From positions 21,228-85,227 of the forward strand of contig JAFRGL010000018.1 in assembly GCA_017433825.1 (NCBI GenBank): a stretch of 64,000 bases of DNA. Reading direction: 5' to 3'. A model generated the notes under the pieces. It searched no databases. It was not told where the DNA came from and saw only the letters and a list, made by a program, of their open reading frames with translations. This document shows, one piece after another, positions 36,087 to 44,353 of this stretch (position 1 is the first letter of the stretch; every line of letters begins with the position of its first letter). The position numbers and the translations under genes are program-made. Source of the DNA: Eubacterium sp. (GTDB lineage: Bacteria; Bacillota; Clostridia; Lachnospirales; Lachnospiraceae).

Positions 36087-36875
36087 TTAACCTCTCTTTA
36101 TAAACTCCCCTTCGCATCTCTGCTCATGGGCCTTATACAATAACAGTGCAGCCGCCACGGCGGCATTTAAGGATTCCAGCTGTCCCTCCATGGGAATGGT
36201 GACAAGCGCGCTTGCGGCACCGGCAAGGGCATCGCTTAAGCCCCGGCCTTCATTGCCTATGCAAATGGCGCAGCCTGTACGGTAATCCTCCCGTGTATAG
36301 GAGACCTTCCCTTTCAGATGGGCGGCCAGCACGCGGATGCCCGCTTTCTTAAGCTCTTCCGCCGTTTCCGTCAAATCATCCGAAATGACGAAGGGAACGC
36401 GGAAGACCGAGCCCATGGTGGACCGGATGCATTTGGGCGAATAAATATCCGCGCATTTTCCGCTTAAGATAATCCCCGAGGCTCCCGCGCCTTCCGCCGT
36501 GCGGAAGATGGTGCCCAGGTTTCCGGGATCCTGCAGATCCTCCAGGATGACCAGCAAAGGATTGCCGGAAAGCATCTTTTGGAAGTCCGCCTCCGGTTTT
36601 CTTACCACCGCCAGGATACCCTGGGGCGTTTTCGTATCGCACAGCTTCTCAAAGACACTGTCGCTTACCGTTTCGTAATCCCGGCCTGCCAGGAAAGCCT
36701 GGTTTTCCTTTTCAAAGCTTTCGGAAACATAGACTTCCTTTAAAAGATTTTCCGGTATTTCCGAAAAAATCCTTACGCCTTCGGCGGTGAAAAGCCCGGT
36801 TTCTTCCCTTTCACGGCTTTTCCTCACCAGGGCCGACACCTGCTTTATTCTGCTGTTTGACGCGCTTGTAATCAT
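36087..36875 (-). CDS. TrmH/SpoU-family RNA 2'-O-methyltransferase
   Basis: 262 residues. The N-terminal substrate-binding part is followed by the SPOUT knot domain: motif 1 LQDPGNLGTIFRTAEGAG, motif 2 CAICIGNEGRGLSD, motif 3 TIPMEGQLESLNAAVAAALLLY. These form the deep trefoil knot that binds S-adenosylmethionine. It methylates a ribose 2'-OH in rRNA or tRNA; the site cannot be told from sequence. A sigma-A-like promoter precedes it, so it probably leads an operon with the deacetylase-like gene, argF, birA and dusB. Confidence 0.92.
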   Translation of the reverse strand: MITSASNSRIKQVSALVRKSREREETGLFTAEGVRIFSEIPENLLKEVYVSESFEKENQAFLAGRDYETVSDSVFEKLCDTKTPQGILAVVRKPEADFQKMLSGNPLLVILEDLQDPGNLGTIFRTAEGAGASGIILSGKCADIYSPKCIRSTMGSVFRVPFVISDDLTETAEELKKAGIRVLAAHLKGKVSYTREDYRTGCAICIGNEGRGLSDALAGAASALVTIPMEGQLESLNAAVAAALLLYKAHEQRCEGEFIKRG

Positions 36876-36924
36876 CCGGCATCTCCCGTCCGCCTTTTGA
36901 TGTCTGTCGTAAATGTATCTGTAT

Positions 36925-36953
36925 ATTTTACTCTTTATTTCGCGTTTTGTGAA
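36925..36953 (-). promoter_or_regulatory. Sigma-A-type promoter for the TrmH-family operon
   Basis: On the minus strand TTCACA (36948-36953) and TAAAAT (36925-36930) with a 17-base spacer, about 45 bases upstream of the methyltransferase start. Confidence 0.65.
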
Positions 36954-36995
36954 TACCTGTCTTTATGTCCGGCCTTCCTTATTTCAAAAAGCCTT

Positions 36996-39900
36996 TCATC
37001 TCCTTCTGAAAGCCGCGGACAAATCCGGGGCCTTCTCCAGGATTTTCACGTTTTCCGCGCCGGCGATACCGGATATTCCTCCGTTTACCGCATCGGCGGC
37101 CGCCGTATTCAGGTTCTTCGGCAGGCGCTTCATGGCCTTTTCAGCCTTCAGGTACAGCACCACGCCGTCGTCCCCCGGGTATTTCTTTAAGGTATCGTAG
37201 ACAGCCGCCACCTTCGACTCGTAATCCTTCCGGCTGGCGAACTGGATCCACAGTTCCTTCTTTGATTCTTCAAAACCCGCGCAGGACTCGAAGATGAGCT
37301 TGGCGTCCTTGTCTTCCTCCACGGACACCCGGCCGGAGATGAAAATCTTCCGGTCCGGCTCCAGAAGCGCGGAATATTTCTCGTAATCCTTCGGAAATAC
37401 CACCACTTCCACCGTTCCCAGCTGGTCCTCCAGCGTCAGGAATGCCATGGCCTTGTTCTGCCGGGTGTATTTCACCGTTTTGCCGGTAATCATGCCGCCG
37501 ATGACTTCGCGGGCATTGTCCCGCACCCGCGTTCCGCCTTCTTCCTCGTCCAGGACGAAATCCGCGGACCGGGCCGTTACGGTACGGTTCAGCAGGTCCT
37601 CGTACTCCTCCAGCGGATGCCCGCTGACGTAAATCCCCAGCACTTCCTTTTCGTAGGCCAGCTTCTGTTCCTGGTCGAAATCCACGATATCAGGCAGGCT
37701 CACTTCCACTGCGGCCCGGTCTTCATCGCTCATCAGGTCGAAGAGGCTCATCTGGCCGGTCATGGAGCTTTTCTTCTCCGAAGCCACCTGGTCCATGATG
37801 CGGCTGTAGACCATGATCAGCTGCCTGCGGCTGCCGAAACAGTCGAAGGCGCCCGCCTTGATGAAGTTTTCCAGCGTGCGCTTGTTGACCTCCCGGGTGG
37901 AAAGCCTGCGGCAGAAATCCTTCAGGGTTTTGTATTCCCCGCCTTTCTTCCGCTCTGCCACTATCATGTCCATCACCGGGCCGCCGATGCCCTTGACCGC
38001 CGTAAGGCCGTAGCGGATGCAGCCGTCCTCCACGGAGAAGCCGCCTTCGCTTTTGTTGATGTCCGGGGGCAGGATTTTGATGCCGGCCTGGCGGCAGTAA
38101 AGGATGTAGCCTGCCACCTTGCCCGGATTGTCGATAACCGAGGTCATGAGCGCGGCCATGAATTCCACCGGATAATAATATTTCAGCCAGGCTGTCTGGT
38201 AGGATACGATGGCGTAGGCCGCGGCGTGGGATTTATTGAAGGCATATTTGGCGAAATCCATCATGCTGTCGTAAATCTTATTTGCCACTTCCTCGGAAAT
38301 GCCGTTGGCGATGCAGCCCGCCACGCCTTCCTCCGGATTGCCGTAGATGAAATTCTGCCGTTCCTTTTCCATGACGGAGGTTTTCTTCTTCGACATGGCC
38401 CGGCGCACCAGGTCGCTGCGGCCCAGGGTATAACCCGCCAGATCCCGCACAATCTGCATAACCTGCTCCTGGTAGACGATACAGCCGTAGGTGGCCGAAA
38501 GGATGGGCTCCAGCTGCGGGCAGTCGTAGGTGATGTTCTCCACGTGGTTTTTGCCTTCGATATACCGGGGAATGAAGTCCATCGGGCCCGGCCGGTAAAG
38601 CGCGATGCCGGCGATGATATCCTCCAGGTTTTTCGGCTTCAGCTCCTTCATGAAGCTCTTCATGCCGGCGGATTCCAGCTGGAACACGCCCTCGCATTTG
38701 CCTGCGCCTATCATGTTGTAAACCGCCTCGTCGGCGAAGTCTATTTTCATCAGGTCAATGGATTTGCCCGAGGATTTCTCCGCCATCAGCCGGGCGTTCT
38801 GCAGCACGGTGAGGGTGCGCAACCCCAGGAAGTCCATTTTCAGAAGCCCCAGCTCTTCCAGGGTCGTCATGGTAAACTGGGTGGTTATCGCGCCGTCCGC
38901 CGCCCGGGACAAAGGCACGTAGTCTTCCACCGGCCGGCCGGAAATCACCACGCCCGCGGCGTGGATGGAGGTATGCCTGGGCAGGCCCTCCAGCCTTCTG
39001 GCAAGGGCGATAAGCCGCGCCACCGACGCGTCGGAATCAATGAGCTTTTTCAGCTCCGGATTCTTCTCAATGGCGGCGTCGATGGTAATGTTCAGTTCGT
39101 TCGGAATCATCTTCGCGATGACGTCCACGGAGGCGTAGGTCATGTTCAGCACCCGGCCCACGTCCCGGATAACGCCCTTGGCCAGAAGCGTACCGAAGGT
39201 CACAATCTGCACCACGCAGTCCTTGCCGTATTTGCGGACCACGTAGTCGATAACCTCCTGCCGTCTTTCGAAGCAGAAATCCACGTCGATATCCGGCATG
39301 GACACCCGCTCCGGGTTCAGGAAACGCTCGAACAGCAGGTTGTATTTCAAAGGATCCAGCTGGGTGATGTCCAGCGTGTAGCTGACCAGGCTTCCGGCGG
39401 CGCTGCCCCGGCCCGGGCCCACCATGATGCCGTTTTCACGGGCGAAATGAATGAAATCCCACACAATCAGGAAATAATCCACGTAGCCCATGTTTTTAAT
39501 GGTGGAAAGCTCGTATTCCAGCCTTTCGGTCAGCTCCGGCGTAACGTCCTCGTATTTGGCAGAAAGGCCTTCATAGCACAGCTTCCGCAGATATTCCTCG
39601 CTGGTCACGCCTTCGGGAAGGGCGAATTTCGGCAGCTTGGTGACGCCGAATTCGATTTCCACGTTGCAGCGGGCCGCGATTTTTTCCGTATTTTCAATGG
39701 CGGAAGGCGCATAGGGAAACAGAGACGCCATTTCCTCCGGGGATTTCACATAATACTGTCCCCCGGTATAACGCATCCGGTCCTCGTCCTCCACCTTCTT
39801 GCCGGTCTGGATGCACAGCAGGAGGTCGTGGGGCTCTTCGTCTTCCCTGTAGGTGTAATGAATGTCATTTGTGGCCGCTAGCGGCAGGCCGGTCTCCTCC

Positions 39901-40481
39901 GACAGGCGCAGAAGCTGGGCATTTACCTTTTTCTGCTCAGGAATGCCGTGATCCTGCAGCTCCAGGTAGAAATTCCCGGGGCCGAAGATGCCGGACAGCC
40001 TTAAGGCTGCCGTTTTTGCCGCCTGGTAGTCGTCCCGCAGGATGCACCGGGGAATCTCCCCCGCCAGGCATGCCGAAAGGGCAATCAGCCCCTCGTGGTA
40101 TTCGGAAAGCAGCTCCAGGTCCACCCTGGGCCGGTAATAGTAGCCTTCCGTAAAGCCGCGGCTGACCAGCTTGACCAGGTTGGCGTAGCCGGTATTGTTC
40201 TCCGCCAGCAGCACCATATGGTAATACCGGTCGTCGGAGGCACCGGCTTCCCTGTCGAACCGGGAGCCGGGGGCCACGTAGACTTCACAGCCGATGATGG
40301 GCTTGATGCCCGCTTCCTTCGCCGCTTTGTAGAAATCGATCACACCGTACATGACGCCGTGGTCGGTGATGGCGGCGCTGTCCATGCCCAGGGCCTTCAC
40401 CTGGGCAACATATTCTTTTATCTTATTTGAGCTGTCCAGGAGGCTGTACTCTGTATGTACATGCAGGTGGGTAAACGGCAT
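36996..40481 (-). CDS. dnaE: DNA polymerase III subunit alpha (DnaE type)
   Basis: 1161 residues, full length. The PHP domain opens with FTHLHVHTEYSLLD and ITDHGVMYG. The polymerase core has GPGRGSAAGSLVSY and PDIDVDFCFERR carrying catalytic Asp residues. A helix-hairpin-helix and a C-terminal OB domain (ITGKTVKYTRQNKAMAFLTLED) follow, with YVSGHPLEEY before them. It lacks the 3'-5' exonuclease domain of PolC. In Bacillota with both enzymes, DnaE works mainly in lagging-strand primer extension. The gene starts two bases after the stop of the upstream S1-domain gene. Confidence 0.97.
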   Translation of the reverse strand: MPFTHLHVHTEYSLLDSSNKIKEYVAQVKALGMDSAAITDHGVMYGVIDFYKAAKEAGIKPIIGCEVYVAPGSRFDREAGASDDRYYHMVLLAENNTGYANLVKLVSRGFTEGYYYRPRVDLELLSEYHEGLIALSACLAGEIPRCILRDDYQAAKTAALRLSGIFGPGNFYLELQDHGIPEQKKVNAQLLRLSEETGLPLAATNDIHYTYREDEEPHDLLLCIQTGKKVEDEDRMRYTGGQYYVKSPEEMASLFPYAPSAIENTEKIAARCNVEIEFGVTKLPKFALPEGVTSEEYLRKLCYEGLSAKYEDVTPELTERLEYELSTIKNMGYVDYFLIVWDFIHFARENGIMVGPGRGSAAGSLVSYTLDITQLDPLKYNLLFERFLNPERVSMPDIDVDFCFERRQEVIDYVVRKYGKDCVVQIVTFGTLLAKGVIRDVGRVLNMTYASVDVIAKMIPNELNITIDAAIEKNPELKKLIDSDASVARLIALARRLEGLPRHTSIHAAGVVISGRPVEDYVPLSRAADGAITTQFTMTTLEELGLLKMDFLGLRTLTVLQNARLMAEKSSGKSIDLMKIDFADEAVYNMIGAGKCEGVFQLESAGMKSFMKELKPKNLEDIIAGIALYRPGPMDFIPRYIEGKNHVENITYDCPQLEPILSATYGCIVYQEQVMQIVRDLAGYTLGRSDLVRRAMSKKKTSVMEKERQNFIYGNPEEGVAGCIANGISEEVANKIYDSMMDFAKYAFNKSHAAAYAIVSYQTAWLKYYYPVEFMAALMTSVIDNPGKVAGYILYCRQAGIKILPPDINKSEGGFSVEDGCIRYGLTAVKGIGGPVMDMIVAERKKGGEYKTLKDFCRRLSTREVNKRTLENFIKAGAFDCFGSRRQLIMVYSRIMDQVASEKKSSMTGQMSLFDLMSDEDRAAVEVSLPDIVDFDQEQKLAYEKEVLGIYVSGHPLEEYEDLLNRTVTARSADFVLDEEEGGTRVRDNAREVIGGMITGKTVKYTRQNKAMAFLTLEDQLGTVEVVVFPKDYEKYSALLEPDRKIFISGRVSVEEDKDAKLIFESCAGFEESKKELWIQFASRKDYESKVAAVYDTLKKYPGDDGVVLYLKAEKAMKRLPKNLNTAAADAVNGGISGIAGAENVKILEKAPDLSAAFRRR

Positions 40482-40483
40482 GG

Positions 40484-41608
40484 TTACATTCCTTCTTTTT
40501 CGTAGAATTCCTCCAGGGTAATCTTCTCTTCGGGTTTCGGATATCTCTTCCTGGGGGTGGTTATCAGTTTTTTGCCGGGTTTCAGGATATCTTCCGGATT
40601 CCGGGGCTTTTTAGGCCTTGGTTTCCTTTCTGCCGGTTTTTCCCGGGATTTCTCCGGTTTTCCGGCCTTTGCGTCCGGTTTTCCTGCGGATTTTCCGGTC
40701 TTTTCTGCCGGTTTTCCGGTTATTTCCTTCTTCCCGGATTTATTTCTCTTAATCGGTTTTCTTTTCTCTTTATCTTCACGAAGGCGGATTCTGCCGTCTT
40801 CGATGTTTACCAGGTTGTTTTTCAGAAGCTGTCCGACAGCCCTTTTGAAGGCCGCCTTGGAAAGCCCGGTCTGCTCGTTGATAAGCTCCGGCGCGGCATG
40901 ATCGTCGAAGGGGAGCTCCCCGCCGGAATCCTGCAGCAGTTCGAGAATCTTCTGGGCATCGTCGGCCATCTGCAGGTAGGCTTTCTTCTTCGTGCTGATC
41001 TCGATGCGCCCGTCTTCGCGGACCGCCGTCACCCGGCCGGTGACCGTCTCTCCCACTTCGAAATGCCCCTGGGCGTCCTTCTTCGGAATCAGGCCGCTGT
41101 ACTTGCCTTCAATGGCGGTAAAAAGGCCGTACTTCGGATGGTCCTCGTAAATAATACCGGTTACGGTATCGCCGATGACGTAGGGGGAATTTATCTTCAG
41201 GTAGCTGTATAATTTCATAGTGGCCGCAAGCCGGCCGGATTTGTCCAGATACAATGCCGCCAGCACAGTTTCTCCCTCCTGCACCTTCCTGGTCTGCTCC
41301 TTGAAGGGCAGGAAGAGATCTTTTTCCAGGCCCCAGTCCAGGAACGCGCCGATTGATCCCACCTGGCGCACCTTCATCAATGCGGTTTCCCCGAGGGTCA
41401 GAAGCGGCGTGCGGGTGGTGGCGATGGGCCGGTCTTCGGAATCCCGGTAGAGAAATACGGTGAGGATATCCCCTTCTTTTGTTCCCTGCGGCACCTGCTT
41501 TACGGGCAGGAGCACTTTGTCATCAGAACCTGAGCTTTCCGCCAGATATACGCCGAATTCTGTCTTTTTTACTACTGTCAGCGCCTGCTGTCTTCCGATT
41601 TCAAGCAT
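40484..41608 (-). CDS. S1-domain RNA-binding protein, CvfB-like
   Basis: 374 residues. Several OB/S1 folds: an N-terminal one (LTVVKKTEFGVYLA), one near 70-130 (MKVRQVGSIGAFLDWGLEKDLFLP), one near 150-210 (VTGIIYEDHPKYGLFTAIEGKYSGLIP), then a winged-helix (GLSKAAFKRAVGQLLKNNLV). This is the layout of the CvfB/YitL family, RNA-binding proteins linked to virulence-factor expression in staphylococci. An added C-terminal tail of about 80 residues is rich in Lys, Pro and Gly and probably disordered, perhaps strengthening RNA binding. It overlaps the thioesterase gene by eight bases and precedes dnaE by two. Confidence 0.9.
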   Translation of the reverse strand: MLEIGRQQALTVVKKTEFGVYLAESSGSDDKVLLPVKQVPQGTKEGDILTVFLYRDSEDRPIATTRTPLLTLGETALMKVRQVGSIGAFLDWGLEKDLFLPFKEQTRKVQEGETVLAALYLDKSGRLAATMKLYSYLKINSPYVIGDTVTGIIYEDHPKYGLFTAIEGKYSGLIPKKDAQGHFEVGETVTGRVTAVREDGRIEISTKKKAYLQMADDAQKILELLQDSGGELPFDDHAAPELINEQTGLSKAAFKRAVGQLLKNNLVNIEDGRIRLREDKEKRKPIKRNKSGKKEITGKPAEKTGKSAGKPDAKAGKPEKSREKPAERKPRPKKPRNPEDILKPGKKLITTPRKRYPKPEEKITLEEFYEKEGM

Positions 41609-42317
41609 CCTCCAACCACTCTCCTGTAAAATATTCTTCTCCGTCTTCGCTCTTCAGCGCGACGGCACATCCGTTTTCGCACCGGTAAACCACCGGAATA
41701 AACACGTCTCCAAGAAATGCCTGCTTCTTGTACTGCACCCGGAAGGTATTGCAGGTAAAATCATCAGGCAGATAACGCTCCGCCAGGGCAATAAACTGGG
41801 CATTGTTCACATGATGGTTGGTGTCCAGCATCTGGATCGTAACCTTCACGGCCGGCTGCTCTTCGCCGGTTTCCGGCAAAGCAATCTTCCTGCCCTTCAG
41901 CTTTGCCTGCAGGGGCCTTTTGTCCAGGCCGTAGCCCTCCGCCATCCATTCGGGCACGTCCGAAGGCGCGTTCTTCTCCGTGTTCAGAAGCATGTACCGG
42001 GCGTCCGCTTCAGCCAGCAGTTCACCCTTGTCATCCGTCATGGAAAACCTTCTGTAGCCTAGGGAAAGCCCGAATTTGTATGCCCAGGTGTTCACCTGCA
42101 CCTTGTCCCCCAGCACTGGCATGCGGTAAATCCTGACCTGCCAGCCCGCCAGGACCCAAGTCAGATGCTTTTCCAGAAGCATCATCATGGGAAGGCCGTT
42201 GTCCTCGCCGTGGAAGGTAGCCGTATCCTGGAAATAATCTATCAGGGCCTGTGTGGTCAGCGTCCCTGTCATATCCGTTTCACTGTAACGGATTCGTGAA
42301 TCCATGGTGTAAATCAT
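41601..42317 (-). CDS. Acyl-ACP thioesterase
   Basis: 238 residues. Double hot-dog fold of the bacterial acyl-ACP thioesterase family: RIRYSETDMTGTLTTQALIDYFQD, then LTWVLAGWQVRIYRMPVLGDKV, then the second hot-dog with IQMLDTNHHVNNAQFI carrying the catalytic Asn/His residues. It releases free fatty acids from acyl carrier protein. The start at 42317 is the best fit, but an ATG at 42305 is also possible. It leads a run with the CvfB-like gene and dnaE and has a clear promoter upstream. Confidence 0.9.
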   Translation of the reverse strand: MIYTMDSRIRYSETDMTGTLTTQALIDYFQDTATFHGEDNGLPMMMLLEKHLTWVLAGWQVRIYRMPVLGDKVQVNTWAYKFGLSLGYRRFSMTDDKGELLAEADARYMLLNTEKNAPSDVPEWMAEGYGLDKRPLQAKLKGRKIALPETGEEQPAVKVTIQMLDTNHHVNNAQFIALAERYLPDDFTCNTFRVQYKKQAFLGDVFIPVVYRCENGCAVALKSEDGEEYFTGEWLEDA

Positions 42318-42388
42318 CTGCTGCCTGCTTTCTGTATACTGCCGGGTACTGCCCGGCAATATGTGTTATGGTTATAAACTGACAGTAT

Positions 42389-42417
42389 ATTATACCATCA
42401 GAAGAAAGAAAAGACAA
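42389..42417 (-). promoter_or_regulatory. Sigma-A-type promoter for thioesterase-S1-dnaE
   Basis: On the minus strand TTGTCT (42412-42417) and a perfect TATAAT (42389-42394) with a 17-base spacer, 72 bases upstream of the thioesterase start. It lies just after the terminator of the preceding operon. Confidence 0.65.
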
Positions 42418-42423
42418 ATGAAA

Positions 42424-42457
42424 AGAACCGTAGCTGCTGCCGGGCAGTTACGGTTCT
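42424..42457 (-). terminator. Intrinsic terminator ending the surface/pilus/signalling run
   Basis: On the minus strand AGAACCGTA, CTGC, a CCGGCA loop, GCAG and TACGGTTCT form a 13 bp stem with one mismatch pair, followed by TTTTCATTT. It is about 70 bases after the stop of the degenerate HD-GYP gene. Confidence 0.85.
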
Positions 42458-42527
42458 CTTCAGATAAAAACGATTTCAGGCCGTAGTCCGCATCATTCCA
42501 GCGGTCATCGTATACTTACATAGCATA

Positions 42528-44342
42528 TCAGCAATCTGCCTGCAAGCGCATCTCCTCATACAGCTTCCGGCAGTTTTCCCGGTTGTCATCCGCAAGGATG
42601 GCGGTAAGCTTTTCCCAGGTTCCGGTTTCTGCCGCCAGCGCGGTAAGCATGGGCGAAAAGCGCCTGCCTTCCTGCTCCAGTATATCCGACAGCAGCTCTG
42701 CCGTATCCTTTTTCCGGTTTTCCATCAGGTATACAGCCAGGGCCGCCACGTCCGTCATCTGCCGGTACGGTGAATCGTTCCGGACATACTCTGAAGGATA
42801 TCCGCCGGCCCCGTTATACCAGCTGTGGTGCCCCAGCGCCACGTCCGCATACCGCCCTGCGGACGGACGTGCCGCGAGGTCATCGTATCCGGACAGCGTA
42901 TGAAGCCGGTACAGCAGGAACTCATATTCCAGCAGGTTCCTGGTCTGCTGTACCCGCTCAAAATTCATTTTTATCAGGCCGAAATCCAGAAAAAGCCCGC
43001 ATTCTCCCGCGTAATCCTTTATTTTCCTGCGCTTTTCGTCCGGGTCTTCCTCCTCTTTCAGGAAATCCACATCATCGAAGAAGTCTGGATACGCGTCATA
43101 AGCCGCTTCCGCAAGCACTTCCATCAGCTGCCCGGTCTGCATTGACTGAAGATAAAGCTGTTCGGCATACCGCCGCATCAGCTGCAGCGCCAGCCCGGCA
43201 TAAGAGGGCACGCCCTCCGTTTCGTAATAATCCGTCAGCACCAGGATCAGATTGTAGGCAAAGAAATCGTCCGTCTGGTCCGCCGGAAAAGTCAGCATGG
43301 TCCGCATCATCTTCGCATAGGCAGACTGCAGGAATTTCAGGCGTCTGGGTTTTTCCGGCATCTGGGGATTGGCCTTAAGCAGCCGGCCGTAATAAATCGG
43401 CAGCTGCACATTTGCATAGAGGCCCGACACATCATAATTCTCGGCCGGAACGCTTTCGATAAGCTGTTCCATCCGTTCCAGCGTAGTCTTCAAATCCGCA
43501 AAGCCGCAGCTGTATTCCATTTCGTAATAAGGCCACAGCCAGCGGATGTTAGGCGTTTCCGCCTCCTTTTCCGGTTCGAAAACCGCCGCACAGGCTTCAA
43601 ACACCGCCGCCAGCTCTTCTTTGCTTAAATCCCCGGCGGAAAGCACGTTGCGGTTGGAGCTCATCTGCTGCTCGGTCCGGCGCAGAAAGACATCCCAGGG
43701 GAGGTTCGGCGCCAGCCCGCGGTAATAGGGGTCCTTTACGATTTCCAGTATGCGCGCGCTGACCGCAATCCTGCGGTGCATATCCTTCGCGCAGATGGCG
43801 ATATTCGCGAGGCTGCGGATAATGTAGCCCTTCGTTTCCTCGTCGTCTATCCGGTCGAAAAATTTCAGGTAGGAACCGCCCTCGGTGAAAACCATCTCGT
43901 TTTCAAAATAAAAATGTACCGTTCTCTCGTCCCGGATTCCCTGAATGCTGCGGTTCTGGTAATACAGGCCCATGCCCAGCCGGTAAAGCTCCCTGATAAT
44001 GCCGTCCCGGTCTTTCCGGTAGCGGTACAGGCTTAAGAGGGCATCGTGAATCAGGATGTAGATGCCGCAGTCCAGATTGGTGCGCCAGTCCATCAGCTCG
44101 TCCGCGAACGCTTCCAGCTCCCGGATAAGCGTATCATCCGCACCGTACAGGTTGTCCAGGACAGGAAAAAGCTCATGCTCCAGCAGGGAAAGGTTCTCCG
44201 CCTTCAGACGTTCTATTTCCTCCTGCTTTTTCCTTTGCGCGGCAAACCAGGCGGAAAATGAAGCCTCCCCTGCAGGTTCCGGCTTCCGGAGGACGACAAT
44301 GGCTTTCGTGTTCTCAATATACCGTTCCTGGTATTTCTGCAT
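42528..44342 (-). CDS. Protein with helical repeat region and degenerate HD-GYP-like C-terminus
   Basis: 604 residues, soluble, mostly helical and TPR-like in the first 430. The C-terminal part reads like an HD-GYP domain: FLDFGLIKM at about 452-460 aligns with the HDIGKI motif but with the His replaced by Leu, LHTLSGYDDL with the next His motif, and GHHSWYNGAGGYP (His505, His506) with HHExxDGxGYP, Asp being replaced by Asn. Active HD-GYP proteins hydrolyse c-di-GMP; loss of metal ligands suggests a binding or regulatory role. The ATG at 44342 follows GGGAGG and is preferred over 44357. It is the last gene of the operon, 11 bases after the hybrid kinase. Confidence 0.72.
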   Translation of the reverse strand: MQKYQERYIENTKAIVVLRKPEPAGEASFSAWFAAQRKKQEEIERLKAENLSLLEHELFPVLDNLYGADDTLIRELEAFADELMDWRTNLDCGIYILIHDALLSLYRYRKDRDGIIRELYRLGMGLYYQNRSIQGIRDERTVHFYFENEMVFTEGGSYLKFFDRIDDEETKGYIIRSLANIAICAKDMHRRIAVSARILEIVKDPYYRGLAPNLPWDVFLRRTEQQMSSNRNVLSAGDLSKEELAAVFEACAAVFEPEKEAETPNIRWLWPYYEMEYSCGFADLKTTLERMEQLIESVPAENYDVSGLYANVQLPIYYGRLLKANPQMPEKPRRLKFLQSAYAKMMRTMLTFPADQTDDFFAYNLILVLTDYYETEGVPSYAGLALQLMRRYAEQLYLQSMQTGQLMEVLAEAAYDAYPDFFDDVDFLKEEEDPDEKRRKIKDYAGECGLFLDFGLIKMNFERVQQTRNLLEYEFLLYRLHTLSGYDDLAARPSAGRYADVALGHHSWYNGAGGYPSEYVRNDSPYRQMTDVAALAVYLMENRKKDTAELLSDILEQEGRRFSPMLTALAAETGTWEKLTAILADDNRENCRKLYEEMRLQADC

Positions 44343-44353
44343 GCCGTCCTCCC

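Noticed and set aside
37617-39881. 754-codon plus-strand open frame opposite dnaE
   Set aside because: His/Val/Asp-rich translation with no domains, antisense to a clear DnaE.
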